From assembly GCA_035531955.1 (NCBI GenBank), contig DATKRZ010000103.1, positions 50,047 through 114,046 on the forward strand: DNA of 64,000 nt, written 5' to 3'. Positions 23,178-32,052 of this stretch are shown one piece after another; within the stretch, counting starts at the first letter, position 1; the number at the start of each line of letters is the position of its first letter. The notes under the pieces were generated by a model. That model was not told the origin of the DNA. It did not search any database and was given only the letters and a program-made list of their open reading frames with translations. The DNA is from Bog-756 sp035531955 (GTDB lineage: Bacteria > Actinomycetota > Acidimicrobiia > Acidimicrobiales > RAAP-2). Made by a program: the position numbers and the translations under genes.

Positions 23178-24803
23178 TCAGGAGCCCTCGTTCACGGCGA
23201 TGCCGTCGGCGAAGCGGGCCCGGAGCTCCTGTTTGAGGACCTTGCCGGCCGGATTGCGGGGCAGTCCGTCGGTGAACTCCCACCGTCGGGGCACCTTGTA
23301 GGCGGCCAGCGAGGGAAGGCAGTGGCGGCGGAGGTCGTCGGCATCGAGCCCCCACCCGGGGCGCACCACCACGATGGCAGCCAGGTCCTCGCCCAGGACG
23401 TCGTGGGGGACGCCGATCACCGCCGCTTCTTCCACGCCCGGATGCGACAGGATCGCAGACTCGACGTCCACGGCGTACACGTTGGAGCCGCCCCTGATGA
23501 TCACGTCCTTGGCCCGGCCCACGATGTAGAGGTAGCCGTCCTCGTCGATCCGGCCGATGTCGCCGGTGCGAAGCCAGCCGTCGACCCACGTGGCGGCCGT
23601 CGCCTCCGGGTCCTCGAAGTACTCGCGCGGGCGCCCGGGGATCCGCAACTCGATCTCCCCGTAGCCATCGGCCGCGGCCGGCTCTCCGTCAGGGCCGACA
23701 CAGCGGACCTCGGCGGGGGGGACCGGCCTTCCGACCGAACCCGGGCGCCGAACCGCCTCGCCCTTCGGCATCACGCAGTAGACCGACCCGGCTTCGGTCA
23801 TCCCGTAGTTGTTGGAGACGACGGCGTCGGGCATCCGCGCCTGCAGGCGGTCGATGGCCGAAGGCGCCAGCGGAGCGCTGCCCACCGAGCAGATGGCCAC
23901 CGAGGAGAAGTCGACCTCCTCGAAGCGCGGGTGGCCCAGCAGCAGCTGCACCATCGAGGGCACGAGGAAGAGCGCCTGGGGGGCGTCCGACTCGATGAAG
24001 TCCAGCCACTGGTCGGCGTCGAAGCGGGGCTGGTACACACAGGTCATCCCGAGCTTCATGGGGGCGTAGACGAAGGCCAGACCGGCGAAGGTGGTCAACG
24101 GGCTGGCGTGGAGCCAGAGCCGCCCGGTCCACGTCGGCACACCGTTGGGGACGGTCGACGCGTTGGCATGGCGCACGGCGACACCCTTGGGCCGGCCGGT
24201 GGTCCCCGACGTGAACATGATGTCGGCGAGGTCGTCGTCGTCGACCGGGACCTGGTAGGCGGACCCGTCCTCGTCGAGCACCTCGTCCCAGTGGATGCAC
24301 CGGGGCCGGTCCCCCCGGGCCCCGCCCGGCGACGGAGGCACGACGCCGGTCGGGGGCCGCTCACCCCTCGAGGCGTCGATGACCACGTCCAGCGGGGAGC
24401 CATCGTCCGGTCCCCCCAGGGCACCGTCCACGGCATCGTGGACCCGCTCGTCGTCGGCCACCTCGGCCACCACGTGGGCGTGGACGAACATGTGCCCGAT
24501 CTCTGCCGGCGCAAGTCGGGGATCGAGGGGCACGGCCACCCCGCCGGAGCGGTGGATGGCCGCGTAGGCAATGACCCAGCGCAGCGCGTTGGGAGCAGCC
24601 AGCCGGATGGCCACGCGGTCGCCGCGGTTGATGCCGAGCCCGGCCATTCCCCGGGCCAGCCGATTGGCCTCGCCGTCCCACTGGCCGAAGGTGAGCTGGC
24701 CCTCCCCGATGACCCGGAAGGCGACCTCGTCCGGATAGCGCTCCGCCATGGCGGCCAACTGGGCCACCTGGAGCGCCGAGCCACCCTTTCCCGTTCCACT
24801 CAC
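23178..24803 (-). CDS. Acyl-CoA ligase (class I adenylate-forming)
   Basis: A 541-residue AMP-forming ligase. IMFTSGTTGRPKG (about residue 196) is the phosphate loop, NNYGMTEAG is A5, RTGDIGRIDEDGYLYIVGR is A7, and DVIIRGGSNVYAVDVE is A8. The C-terminal NPAGKVLKQELR holds the catalytic Lys. It would activate a fatty or aromatic acid with ATP and CoA in the cytoplasm. The GTG at 24803 follows GAGGAG at good spacing. Residues about 140-175 form a Pro/Gly-rich insert between the N-terminal lobe and the phosphate loop. Confidence 0.87.
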   Translation of the reverse strand: MSGTGKGGSALQVAQLAAMAERYPDEVAFRVIGEGQLTFGQWDGEANRLARGMAGLGINRGDRVAIRLAAPNALRWVIAYAAIHRSGGVAVPLDPRLAPAEIGHMFVHAHVVAEVADDERVHDAVDGALGGPDDGSPLDVVIDASRGERPPTGVVPPSPGGARGDRPRCIHWDEVLDEDGSAYQVPVDDDDLADIMFTSGTTGRPKGVAVRHANASTVPNGVPTWTGRLWLHASPLTTFAGLAFVYAPMKLGMTCVYQPRFDADQWLDFIESDAPQALFLVPSMVQLLLGHPRFEEVDFSSVAICSVGSAPLAPSAIDRLQARMPDAVVSNNYGMTEAGSVYCVMPKGEAVRRPGSVGRPVPPAEVRCVGPDGEPAAADGYGEIELRIPGRPREYFEDPEATAATWVDGWLRTGDIGRIDEDGYLYIVGRAKDVIIRGGSNVYAVDVESAILSHPGVEEAAVIGVPHDVLGEDLAAIVVVRPGWGLDADDLRRHCLPSLAAYKVPRRWEFTDGLPRNPAGKVLKQELRARFADGIAVNEGS

Positions 24804-24899
24804 CGATCTCCTCTTTTCCGCACCGGACGGCGGTGCCGTCCATCGGCCCGTCCCCGGCGCGTGGGACCCCTACTCTGGCCGATCAGCTCCATCGGCCGC

Positions 24900-25733
24900 T
24901 CAGCCCAACGCCCGGCGGAGGAATCCCACCAGGCCCACCGAGGTCAGCACCGCCAACGAGAAGACCGCCACCACGAAGCAGATCCAGGTTTGGATGTGGG
25001 GCACATCGGGAGCCATCAGTCCTCTGAGCCCCTCGCTCACATAGGTCATCGGGTTGAGGGCGGAGACGACCTGGAACCACCGGATGTGGGAGAGCGAAGG
25101 CCACGGGTATTGACTCGATCCGGTGAACAGCAGGGGCGTCGTGACCAGGGCGAACGTGAGGTTGATCCGGTTGGGGGAGACAAAGGTCCCCAACACGAGG
25201 CCCATGGCCGCGCCGATGAGGGCGCCGATCACCGTCATCGCCGCCACACCGGCCGCCGCTCCGGCGCTCCACGGGATCGATCCCAACAGCCAGAGCCCGA
25301 TGGGGAACATCACGGCGGCGGCGATCACTCCCCGCATGGCCGAGACCACCACCTTCTCCAGGGCCACCGCCCCGATGGGGAGCGGCGCCAACAGGCGGTC
25401 CTCGATCTCGTTGCTGTAGGAGAACTCGATGACCAGCGGCAGCGCCGTGCTCTGAAACCCGGTCAGGACGGCAGCCAGGGCCACCAACCCCGGAAAGAGC
25501 ACATCGACGTAGCCGGGTCGGGCGTATCCCAACTGGGTGAGGACCTTTCCGAACACGAAGAGCAAAAACAGCGGCTGGAGGATCACCTGGGCGAGGAAGA
25601 AGGGGAACTCCCGGCCGGTCACGAAGAGGTCTCGGCGCAGGATGGCCAGTGCGGCGCGCCAGGGGGTCCACGGACGGGCTCGCTCCGAAGGGGTCGGGTC
25701 AACCACCTCCTCCGTCCCTGCCGCGGTCGTCAT
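24900..25733 (-). CDS. ABC-2 type exporter permease
   Basis: A 277-residue membrane protein with about six hydrophobic segments and the family's RRDLFVTGREFPFFLAQVILQP opening near residue 35. The conserved ALNPMTYVSEGLRG lies near the end of the transmembrane domain. It pairs with the ATPase gene upstream, whose stop overlaps this ATG as ATGA. ABC-2 exporters of this kind move antibiotics, lipids or polysaccharide precursors outward. The substrate is unknown. A longer in-frame start exists but would run deep into the ATPase gene. Confidence 0.85.
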   Translation of the reverse strand: MTTAAGTEEVVDPTPSERARPWTPWRAALAILRRDLFVTGREFPFFLAQVILQPLFLLFVFGKVLTQLGYARPGYVDVLFPGLVALAAVLTGFQSTALPLVIEFSYSNEIEDRLLAPLPIGAVALEKVVVSAMRGVIAAAVMFPIGLWLLGSIPWSAGAAAGVAAMTVIGALIGAAMGLVLGTFVSPNRINLTFALVTTPLLFTGSSQYPWPSLSHIRWFQVVSALNPMTYVSEGLRGLMAPDVPHIQTWICFVVAVFSLAVLTSVGLVGFLRRALG

Positions 25734-26731
25734 CGCAGCGACCTCCCGGTGAGGTGGATGAAGACGTCCTCCAGGGTCGGTTCGCCGAGCCGGACGTCGA
25801 TGAGCCGGGCACCGACCTCGCCGATCGCCTGGGCCACCGGCGCCACCACCGAGGCCGGATCGGCCTGTACGTAGACCCGGAAGCGCCATCCGCCGGCCCC
25901 GGGGTCGTCGAGCTCCTCCACCCGGTCGACAGGGGCGAAGCGGCCGAGGGCCCCGAGGACCCTGGACGGCTCGGTGGCGTCGGCCGGATCCACCAGGCAG
26001 TCGAGCGTCCGCTCGCCGGCCATGCCCCTCACCAGGGCGTCCGGGGTGTCGAGGGCCAGGAGCCGGCCATGGTCGATGATCGCCACCCGGTCGCTCAAGG
26101 TGGCGGCCTCCTCCATGTCGTGGGTGGTGATCACCACCGTGGTCCCCTCGGCCCGGAGCTGGGCGATGCGATCCCAGGTGAACAGGCGGGCGGCCGGGTC
26201 GAGCCCGGTCGACGGCTCGTCGAGGAACAGGACGGTCGGTTCATGCATGAGGGCCCGGGCGATCATCATCCGCTGGATCTGCCCCCCCGAGAAGTCGTCC
26301 GGCCGCCCGTCGGGACGGTCGGCCAGGCCGAACTGGGCCAGCAGCTCGTCGGCCCGGGCCTTGCGGAGCGCCCGGGGGACACCGTGGTAGCTGGCATGGA
26401 AGAGGAGATTCTGGCGTACCGACAGGGAACGGTCGAGATTGTTCTGCTGGGGGACCACGCCCAGGACCCGGCGGGCCCCGACCGGATCGGTGCTCACGTC
26501 GACCCCGGCCACCCGGGCGCGGCCGGAAGTGGCCCGGATCCTGGTGGTGAGGATCCCGATGGTGGTGGTCTTGCCGGCCCCGTTGGGCCCGAGGAAGCCG
26601 AAAACCTCGCCCCGGCGGACGCCGAAGCTGATGCCCCCCACGGAGTCGACCGGCGCCTTCGGATAGCGCTTGACCAGGCCCGCGACCTCGACGGCCACAT
26701 CCAGGGACTCATCGTCGTCGTCGAAATGCAT
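25730..26731 (-). CDS. ABC exporter ATP-binding protein (DrrA-like)
   Basis: A 333-residue ATPase. Walker A is GPNGAGKTTT (about residue 43), the Q-loop is VPQQNN, the signature is FSGGQIQRMMIARAL, Walker B is VLFLDEPSTGLD, and the switch His is TTHDMEEA. The C-terminal 90 residues form the extra domain seen in DrrA/CcmA-type drug exporters, ending EPTLEDVFIHLTGRSLR. It energises the permease encoded directly downstream. The ATG at 26731 opens MHFDDDDESLD. It is divergent from the Liv-type importer; palindrome site D and a long inverted repeat lie in the gap. Confidence 0.9.
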   Translation of the reverse strand: MHFDDDDESLDVAVEVAGLVKRYPKAPVDSVGGISFGVRRGEVFGFLGPNGAGKTTTIGILTTRIRATSGRARVAGVDVSTDPVGARRVLGVVPQQNNLDRSLSVRQNLLFHASYHGVPRALRKARADELLAQFGLADRPDGRPDDFSGGQIQRMMIARALMHEPTVLFLDEPSTGLDPAARLFTWDRIAQLRAEGTTVVITTHDMEEAATLSDRVAIIDHGRLLALDTPDALVRGMAGERTLDCLVDPADATEPSRVLGALGRFAPVDRVEELDDPGAGGWRFRVYVQADPASVVAPVAQAIGEVGARLIDVRLGEPTLEDVFIHLTGRSLR

Positions 26732-26862
26732 CACACCGTCTCTTCTGCTCCCTGGAGATCCGCTGTCCGCACCCACCGGCGACCAGGGCCGGCCCCGCAC
26801 GGGCGGTGCTCAGGGTGGAGAGGGCGTCGCCCCGGTGGAGCTTCCTCCAGCACCGCGAACTC

Positions 26863-26876
26863 TGACACGGTTATCA
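26863..26876. promoter_or_regulatory. Palindromic operator candidate, site D, over -10 boxes
   Basis: TGACACGGTTATCA resembles the other three palindromes (13764, 22190, 33384). TATCAT on the plus strand and TATGAT on the minus strand overlap its right edge, so a bound protein could block both the exporter and the importer promoters. Confidence 0.4.
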
Positions 26877-26905
26877 TACAAACCACATCGGGGACCGGTC
26901 TCAGC

Positions 26906-26949
26906 CACCCTCGTCGGTAGAGCTGCACAGTGCACGGCCGACGAGGGTG
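26906..26949. repeat. 12-bp perfect inverted repeat with 20-base loop
   Basis: CACCCTCGTCGG (26906-26917) and CCGACGAGGGTG (26938-26949) are perfectly complementary. The loop holds a smaller complementary pair (CTGCAC / GTGCA). It lies in the 295-base gap between exporter and importer genes, 77 bases before the lipoprotein ATG, so it would fold in that gene's 5' leader. It could be a cis-regulatory hairpin, an attenuator or a binding site. It matches no riboswitch class that I know. Confidence 0.5.
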
Positions 26950-27026
26950 CCGCGTCGGCACGCGGGGCCCGCCACAAGGCAAGATGGTCCGGCCGGCGGC
27001 ACAATGCACACAAACATGGGGGACGC

Positions 27027-28382
27027 ATGAAACACCGCACCGACCGACCGAGACCACGCACGGCCGCCGCCATCGTCGGCGTCCTGGTCGTCTCGGTGTT
27101 GATGGCCAGCTGTTCCAGCGGGACGTCGACATCGACCACGACCGCCAAGCCGGGAACGTCCTCGACGCCGGTATCCGGCGCAGGGACGGGCTCGCCGGGT
27201 GTCACCGCCACCCAGGTCAGTGTGGGCTCGATCGCCTCCCTCACCGGTGGCCTCTCCGCCGACTTCGCCGCCTTCGTCCCCGGGATCCAGGCCTACCTCG
27301 ACATGGTGAACGCCAGCGGTGGCGTCAACGGACGCAAGATCGTCCTGACCGCCAACCTGGACGACGCCGGCACCGGATTCTCGCAGCTGTCCCACACCCT
27401 CATCCAGCAGGACAATGTCTTCGCCGCCTTCATCTCCACCTTCTTCTTCACGCCCGGACTGTTCGTCCAGACCAAGACCCCGACCTTCGGCTACAACACC
27501 AGTGGCAACTGGACTCCCGCTCCGAACCTCTTCGGCGCCGGCGGATCGACCCAGGACTACAACTACGGGGCCCAGAGCATCGCCTACCTGATGAAGCAGC
27601 TCAACGCCAAGTCGGCGGCGGTGGTGAGCTACGGGCCGGCCATCACCTCCTCCTACGACGCCTGCCACACCAGCGCTCAGAAGCTCCAGGCGGCCGGGAT
27701 CAACGTGGTCTACACCAACCTCGACGAATCCCTCGGGGGTGACTACACCCCCGCCGTGCAGCGGATGCAGCAGGCGGGGGCGGACTTCGTCTACACCTGC
27801 ATGCAGAGCTCCGACAACGTCACCCTGGCCCGGGCCATCAAGCAGTACGGCCTCAACGTCCACCAGCTGTGGTTCAACGGCTACGACAACTCACTCCTCA
27901 GCCAGTACAGCAACCTCATGCAGGGCGTCTACTTGAACCTCAACAGCAACATCCCGTTCCAGGCGGCCACCGCCTACCCGGGGAAGTACCCGGGGATGGA
28001 CCAGTACCTCACCGAGATGAACAAGTACTCGCCGAGCGACACCTACTCGGACACCGCCCTCCAGGGATGGCAGTCGGCCGCCCTGCTGGTCGAGGGCATC
28101 CGAAGAGCCGGGAGCAACCTGACCCAGGCCAACGTGGTCGACCAGATCAACCAGATCACCAACTTCACGGCCGGCGGCGTCTCCACGGTGGTCGACTGGA
28201 CGAAGCTCCACACCAACACCCTCACCTCGTTTCCGGGCTGCTCGACCTTCGTCAAGGTGAGCGGGACCAAGTTCGTCCCGGCCGTGGCCAGAGCCCCCCA
28301 GACCGTGGTGTGCTTCGCCAAGGACACCAATCTGAAGAACCCGGTGCTCGCCACCCCGCCCGCCGGAACCCCCGGCACGTGA
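27027..28382 (+). CDS. Branched-chain amino acid-type ABC transporter, substrate-binding lipoprotein
   Basis: A 451-residue periplasmic-binding-protein type 1 component. The N-terminus has a basic region, a hydrophobic stretch and the lipobox LMASC with Cys29 as lipid anchor, followed by a Ser/Thr-rich linker. VSVGSIASLTGGL and GVNGRKIVLTANLDDAG are typical of Liv-like receptors. It would capture a substrate outside the membrane and pass it to the permease encoded next. Relatives bind branched amino acids, amides, urea or aromatic and steroid-derived acids. The ATG at 27027 is preceded by GGGGGAC. The strand has a 295-base upstream gap with regulatory structure. Confidence 0.9.
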   Translation: MKHRTDRPRPRTAAAIVGVLVVSVLMASCSSGTSTSTTTAKPGTSSTPVSGAGTGSPGVTATQVSVGSIASLTGGLSADFAAFVPGIQAYLDMVNASGGVNGRKIVLTANLDDAGTGFSQLSHTLIQQDNVFAAFISTFFFTPGLFVQTKTPTFGYNTSGNWTPAPNLFGAGGSTQDYNYGAQSIAYLMKQLNAKSAAVVSYGPAITSSYDACHTSAQKLQAAGINVVYTNLDESLGGDYTPAVQRMQQAGADFVYTCMQSSDNVTLARAIKQYGLNVHQLWFNGYDNSLLSQYSNLMQGVYLNLNSNIPFQAATAYPGKYPGMDQYLTEMNKYSPSDTYSDTALQGWQSAALLVEGIRRAGSNLTQANVVDQINQITNFTAGGVSTVVDWTKLHTNTLTSFPGCSTFVKVSGTKFVPAVARAPQTVVCFAKDTNLKNPVLATPPAGTPGT

Positions 28383-28424
28383 TCCGCGCCGCCACGAGCC
28401 AGAAAGCCTAGGGCCGGTCAGGAG

Positions 28425-30422
28425 GTGGAGCACTTCCTCGGCTTCGCCATCCCCGGCGTCCCCTATGGCTGCACCTATGCCATCGTGGCCGTCGGCCTGG
28501 TGCTCACCTACCAGGCCACCGGGGTGTTCAACTTCGCCTTCGGCGCGCAGGCCTACACCTCGGCCTTCGTGTACACCAAACTGGTCCAGAACGAGCACCT
28601 GCCCATCTGGCTGGCCTTCTTCCTGTCGGTGGTCATCCTGGCCCCCGCCCTCGGACTGATCTTCGACCGATTCCTGTTCCGCAAGATCCCCAGCACCAAC
28701 ACCACCGCCAAGCTGGTCATGGGGATCAGCCTGTTCGTGGGTATCCCGGCCCTGCTGCCCGTGCTCTTCAGCAACCAGAACCAGTTCAACTCGCCGAGCA
28801 TCCTGTTCGACCCCAACACCGTCTACTTCCGGGTGGTGAGCCAACCGATCAACGGGATCTACCTGAGCTCGCTGGTCATCACCGCCGCCGTGCTCATCGC
28901 CATGGTGGTCCTCATGCGCTTCACCAACCTCGGGCTGCAGATGCGGGGAGCGGTCGAGAGCCGGCGGCTCGTGGCGCTGGACGGAGTCAACTCGGGTGCC
29001 GTGGTGGCCACGGCCTGGGCCGTCTCCAGCTTCCTCGCCGGTTTGGCCGGGGTCATGCTGGCACCGATCTACGGGCAGCTCCAGTCCCAGGACTATGCCA
29101 CCCTGCTGGTGGCCGCCTTCGCTGCCGCCGCCTGGGCGTCCCTCCGCTCACTGCCCATCGCCGCCCTGGTCGGGATCCTCATGGGCGTGGCCTCGACCGT
29201 CCTCCAGGGGTACCTTCCGTCCAGCAGCACACTGTCGGCCGCCGCGCTCCCGTCGCTGCCGTTCCTCGTCCTGGTGGGCGCCCTGCTCCTCGTGCCGGGC
29301 ATGCGGAGTCTCGACGAATCGAAGGACCCCCTCTCTTCGGTCGACCCACCGACACCGCCGACCACCGCCACGTTGCGAACCCCGCAGCTCAACCGGGTCA
29401 TCCGGCCGGCCTGGTACGTGCTGCTGGCCGCGTTCTGTCTGTCCATGCTCACCTGGATCCCCGCCACCTGGGAGAGTGTGTTCAACGCCGGCCTGGCCTA
29501 CTCCATCATCTTTTTGTCCATCACCCTCATCACCGGCATGGGTGGGCAACTCTCACTGTGCCAGGCCACCCTGGCCGGCGTGGGCGCGTACACCGCCGCC
29601 CTGCTGGCCAACCACCTCGGCCTGAACCTCCTGGCCGGCGCCGTCGTGGGGATGGTACTGGCCGGCGCGGTGGCGGTGGTGCTGGCCCTGGCCTCACTGC
29701 GGCTGAAGGGACTCGGCCTGGCGCTGATGACCATCGCCGCCGCCCTCTTCTTCGACACCTCCGTGTTCACCCAGGGCTCGATCAGCAACGGGCAAGCACT
29801 CAGCGTGCAGTCCAAGTGGCTGGGGCTGGGCATCGTCAATCCCGACGGGCACTCGCTCTTCGTCCTCGAGATCCTGGTGCTGGTGGTCTGTGCCATCGGA
29901 GTGCTGCTGGTGCGCAACGGCACCACCGGCCAGTACCTGTCGGCCATGCGGGGCAGTGAGACGGCGGCCGCCGGCCTCGGCATCAACCTCACCTGGCAGC
30001 GGGTGCTCATCTTCGCCCTCTCGGGCATGGTGGCCGGCCTCGGCGGCACCATGCTGACCATCCAGCAGCAGACCGTGAACGCCTTCAACTTCAACTACCA
30101 GTTCTCATTGGCCTTCGTGGTCATCGTGGTCACCACCGGGGTGAGCACCCTGGAGGGGGCCATCAACGCCGGATTCGCCTTCGTGGTCATCCAGCAGGTC
30201 CTGACCTACCTCCCGGCCCGGCTGGGCGGGGAGAGCCTGGTCATCGTCCTGTTCGCCTTCGGTGCCCTCCAGTACGCCAACCATCCCGAAGGCATCCTCG
30301 AGTTCCAGAAGCGCCGCTGGACCCTCAGGCTCGAGGGCATGCTCTTCGGGGACCGGCAGGCCACCACCCCTCCGTTGGCGGGGTCGACGGCTGCGCCGGA
30401 GCCAGGCGGGAGCGGTCCATGA
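28425..30422 (+). CDS. Fused LivH-LivM-type ABC permease
   Basis: A 665-residue protein that joins both permease subunits of a branched-chain amino acid-type importer. The N-terminal half (1 to about 295) is LivH-like: GVPYGCTYAIVAVGLVLTYQ, and GLQMRGAVESRRLVALDGVN as the ATPase-contact loop. A polar linker (about 300-325) follows. The C-terminal half is LivM-like: AGLAYSIIFLSITLITGMGG, and SAMRGSETAAAGLGI as the second contact loop. Usually these are two genes. The GTG at 28425 directly abuts GGAGG, so its ribosome site is atypical; no better start is in frame. LivG follows with an ATGA overlap. Confidence 0.88.
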   Translation: MEHFLGFAIPGVPYGCTYAIVAVGLVLTYQATGVFNFAFGAQAYTSAFVYTKLVQNEHLPIWLAFFLSVVILAPALGLIFDRFLFRKIPSTNTTAKLVMGISLFVGIPALLPVLFSNQNQFNSPSILFDPNTVYFRVVSQPINGIYLSSLVITAAVLIAMVVLMRFTNLGLQMRGAVESRRLVALDGVNSGAVVATAWAVSSFLAGLAGVMLAPIYGQLQSQDYATLLVAAFAAAAWASLRSLPIAALVGILMGVASTVLQGYLPSSSTLSAAALPSLPFLVLVGALLLVPGMRSLDESKDPLSSVDPPTPPTTATLRTPQLNRVIRPAWYVLLAAFCLSMLTWIPATWESVFNAGLAYSIIFLSITLITGMGGQLSLCQATLAGVGAYTAALLANHLGLNLLAGAVVGMVLAGAVAVVLALASLRLKGLGLALMTIAAALFFDTSVFTQGSISNGQALSVQSKWLGLGIVNPDGHSLFVLEILVLVVCAIGVLLVRNGTTGQYLSAMRGSETAAAGLGINLTWQRVLIFALSGMVAGLGGTMLTIQQQTVNAFNFNYQFSLAFVVIVVTTGVSTLEGAINAGFAFVVIQQVLTYLPARLGGESLVIVLFAFGALQYANHPEGILEFQKRRWTLRLEGMLFGDRQATTPPLAGSTAAPEPGGSGP

Positions 30423-31237
30423 GCAACGGGCCCCAGCCGGATCTCACCCCGCCGCCGCCCGCCGGCGACGCCGATGTGGCGCCTCTGCTCGAGGTCACCG
30501 ACGTGTCCAAGTCGTTCGGGGGGATCGCCGCCGTCAACCACATGAGCTTCTCCGTGCAGCCGGGTGAGAGCGTGGGACTGGTCGGGCCCAACGGCGCCGG
30601 CAAGACGACGCTGTTCAACTGCATCTGCGGCCAGCTCCGGCCCGAGACCGGAAGGGTCGAGCTCGCAGGCACCGAGATCGACCGTCTGGCCGTCTACGAG
30701 CGTGCCCGTCTGGGCATCGGGCGCACCTACCAGCGGGTCGAGGTCTTCCCCGACATGACCGTGCGCCAGCATCTCCTGGTGGCCGAGCGGGCCCGGCGAG
30801 GAGACGGCCGGCTGTGGCGGGACCTGTGCAACCGGAGCCGACCGGCGGCCGACGAACTGCACCGGGTGGCGGAGGTGCTCGACCTGGTCGGCATCGGCGA
30901 CCGGGCCGACGACTCGGTCAGCGCCCTGGGCCTGGGCTCGTGCCGCCTGGTGGAGCTGGGCCGGGCGCTGGTGGCGGAGCCGTCGATACTCCTGGCCGAC
31001 GAGCCCTCCTCGGGGCTCGATGTCCACGAGACCCAGGAGTTGGCCAAGGTCTTGCGCGCCCTGCAGCACGAGCGCGGGTTGGCTGTCCTGTTGGTGGAGC
31101 ACGACCTGGCCATGGTCGGTGCGGTGGTGGACCGGGCCATCGTCATGGACCTCGGCTCCATGGTCGCCCAGGGCACCTTCGACGAGGTCATGGCCGACCC
31201 CCTGGTGCGCGACGCCTATCTCGGGACGAGCGCATGA
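30419..31237 (+). CDS. livG: LivG-type ABC ATPase
   Basis: A 272-residue ATPase of the importer. Walker A is GPNGAGKTTL (about residue 58), the IGRTYQRVEVFPDMTV segment is the Q-loop region, and ILLADEPSSGLD is Walker B. The usual LSGG signature is replaced by LGLGSCRLVELGRAL, a degenerate ABC signature worth noting. The switch His is VEHDLAMV. It lacks the long C-terminal tail of classical LivG. ATG 30419 overlaps the permease stop, and its own stop overlaps the LivF start. Confidence 0.88.
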   Translation: MSNGPQPDLTPPPPAGDADVAPLLEVTDVSKSFGGIAAVNHMSFSVQPGESVGLVGPNGAGKTTLFNCICGQLRPETGRVELAGTEIDRLAVYERARLGIGRTYQRVEVFPDMTVRQHLLVAERARRGDGRLWRDLCNRSRPAADELHRVAEVLDLVGIGDRADDSVSALGLGSCRLVELGRALVAEPSILLADEPSSGLDVHETQELAKVLRALQHERGLAVLLVEHDLAMVGAVVDRAIVMDLGSMVAQGTFDEVMADPLVRDAYLGTSA

Positions 31238-32019
31238 CCGGGGATGCCGCCCCGTCGGTGGCAGAACGCAACGGGTCGGGTGCCCCGGGCACGGAGCCTG
31301 CGCTTGAGGTCCACCACGTGAGTGCCGCCTACGGCCCCTACCGCGCCCTCTTCGACATCAGCTTCCACGTGCCCTCTGGGGGCATCACCGCCCTGCTCGG
31401 ATCCAACGGGGCCGGCAAGTCCACGGTGGCCAGGGTGGTGAGCGGGCTGATGCCGAGCACCGGCGGCACCATCCGGATGGGCGGGAGGGACGTGACCGGC
31501 CAATCCGCCTACCGGATCGCCCGGGCCGGCATGGCCCACGTTCCCGAGGGCCGGGGGATCTTCGCCAATCTCACCGTGGAGGAGAACCTGGTGCTGGTCT
31601 TCCGACAACGGCTCGGGCGCAAGTCGGTGGCCGACGCCCTCGACCGGGCCTACGACGGGTTTCCCGTGCTCGGTGAGCGGCGCAGGCAACGCGGGGGGAC
31701 ACTCTCGGGGGGCCAGCAGCGGCTGCTGTCCCTGGCCAAGGTGCTGGTGGCTCCTCCCCACGTGTTCGTGGCCGACGAGCTCTCGCTCGGGTTGGCCCCG
31801 GTGGTCATCGAGACGGTGTACGAGGGCCTCCGACGGATCAACCAGGCCGGCACGGCGCTGTTGGTGGTCGAACAGCAGGTCGACCGCGCCGTGGCCCTGG
31901 CCCAGGAGGCGGTGATCCTGGAGCACGGCACCGTGGCCTTCTCGGGCCCGGCGGACCGGGCCAAGGAAGCCATGGAACGGATGCTCGCCAGTCGAACCGG
32001 CGGACCACCGCCCCGATAG
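31234..32019 (+). CDS. livF: LivF-type ABC ATPase
   Basis: A 261-residue ATPase. Walker A is GSNGAGKSTV (about residue 52), HVPEGRGIFANLTVEENL is the LivF-typical Q-loop region, LSGGQQRLLSLAKVL is the signature, and FVADELSLGLAP is Walker B. The switch position is Gln (VVEQQVDRA), as usual in LivF. ATG 31234 overlaps the LivG stop as ATGA. It forms a heterodimer with LivG under the fused permease. The operon therefore encodes a complete importer: receptor, LivHM, LivG and LivF. Confidence 0.92.
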   Translation: MTGDAAPSVAERNGSGAPGTEPALEVHHVSAAYGPYRALFDISFHVPSGGITALLGSNGAGKSTVARVVSGLMPSTGGTIRMGGRDVTGQSAYRIARAGMAHVPEGRGIFANLTVEENLVLVFRQRLGRKSVADALDRAYDGFPVLGERRRQRGGTLSGGQQRLLSLAKVLVAPPHVFVADELSLGLAPVVIETVYEGLRRINQAGTALLVVEQQVDRAVALAQEAVILEHGTVAFSGPADRAKEAMERMLASRTGGPPPR

Positions 32020-32052
32020 GGGCGTCCGACGGACGAGTACGATCCACCTCCG

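Noticed and set aside
23322..25874. An 850-codon frame on the plus strand across the ligase and exporter genes
   Set aside because: It is an artefact of high GC; the minus strand has clear ligase and ABC motifs with coupled starts.
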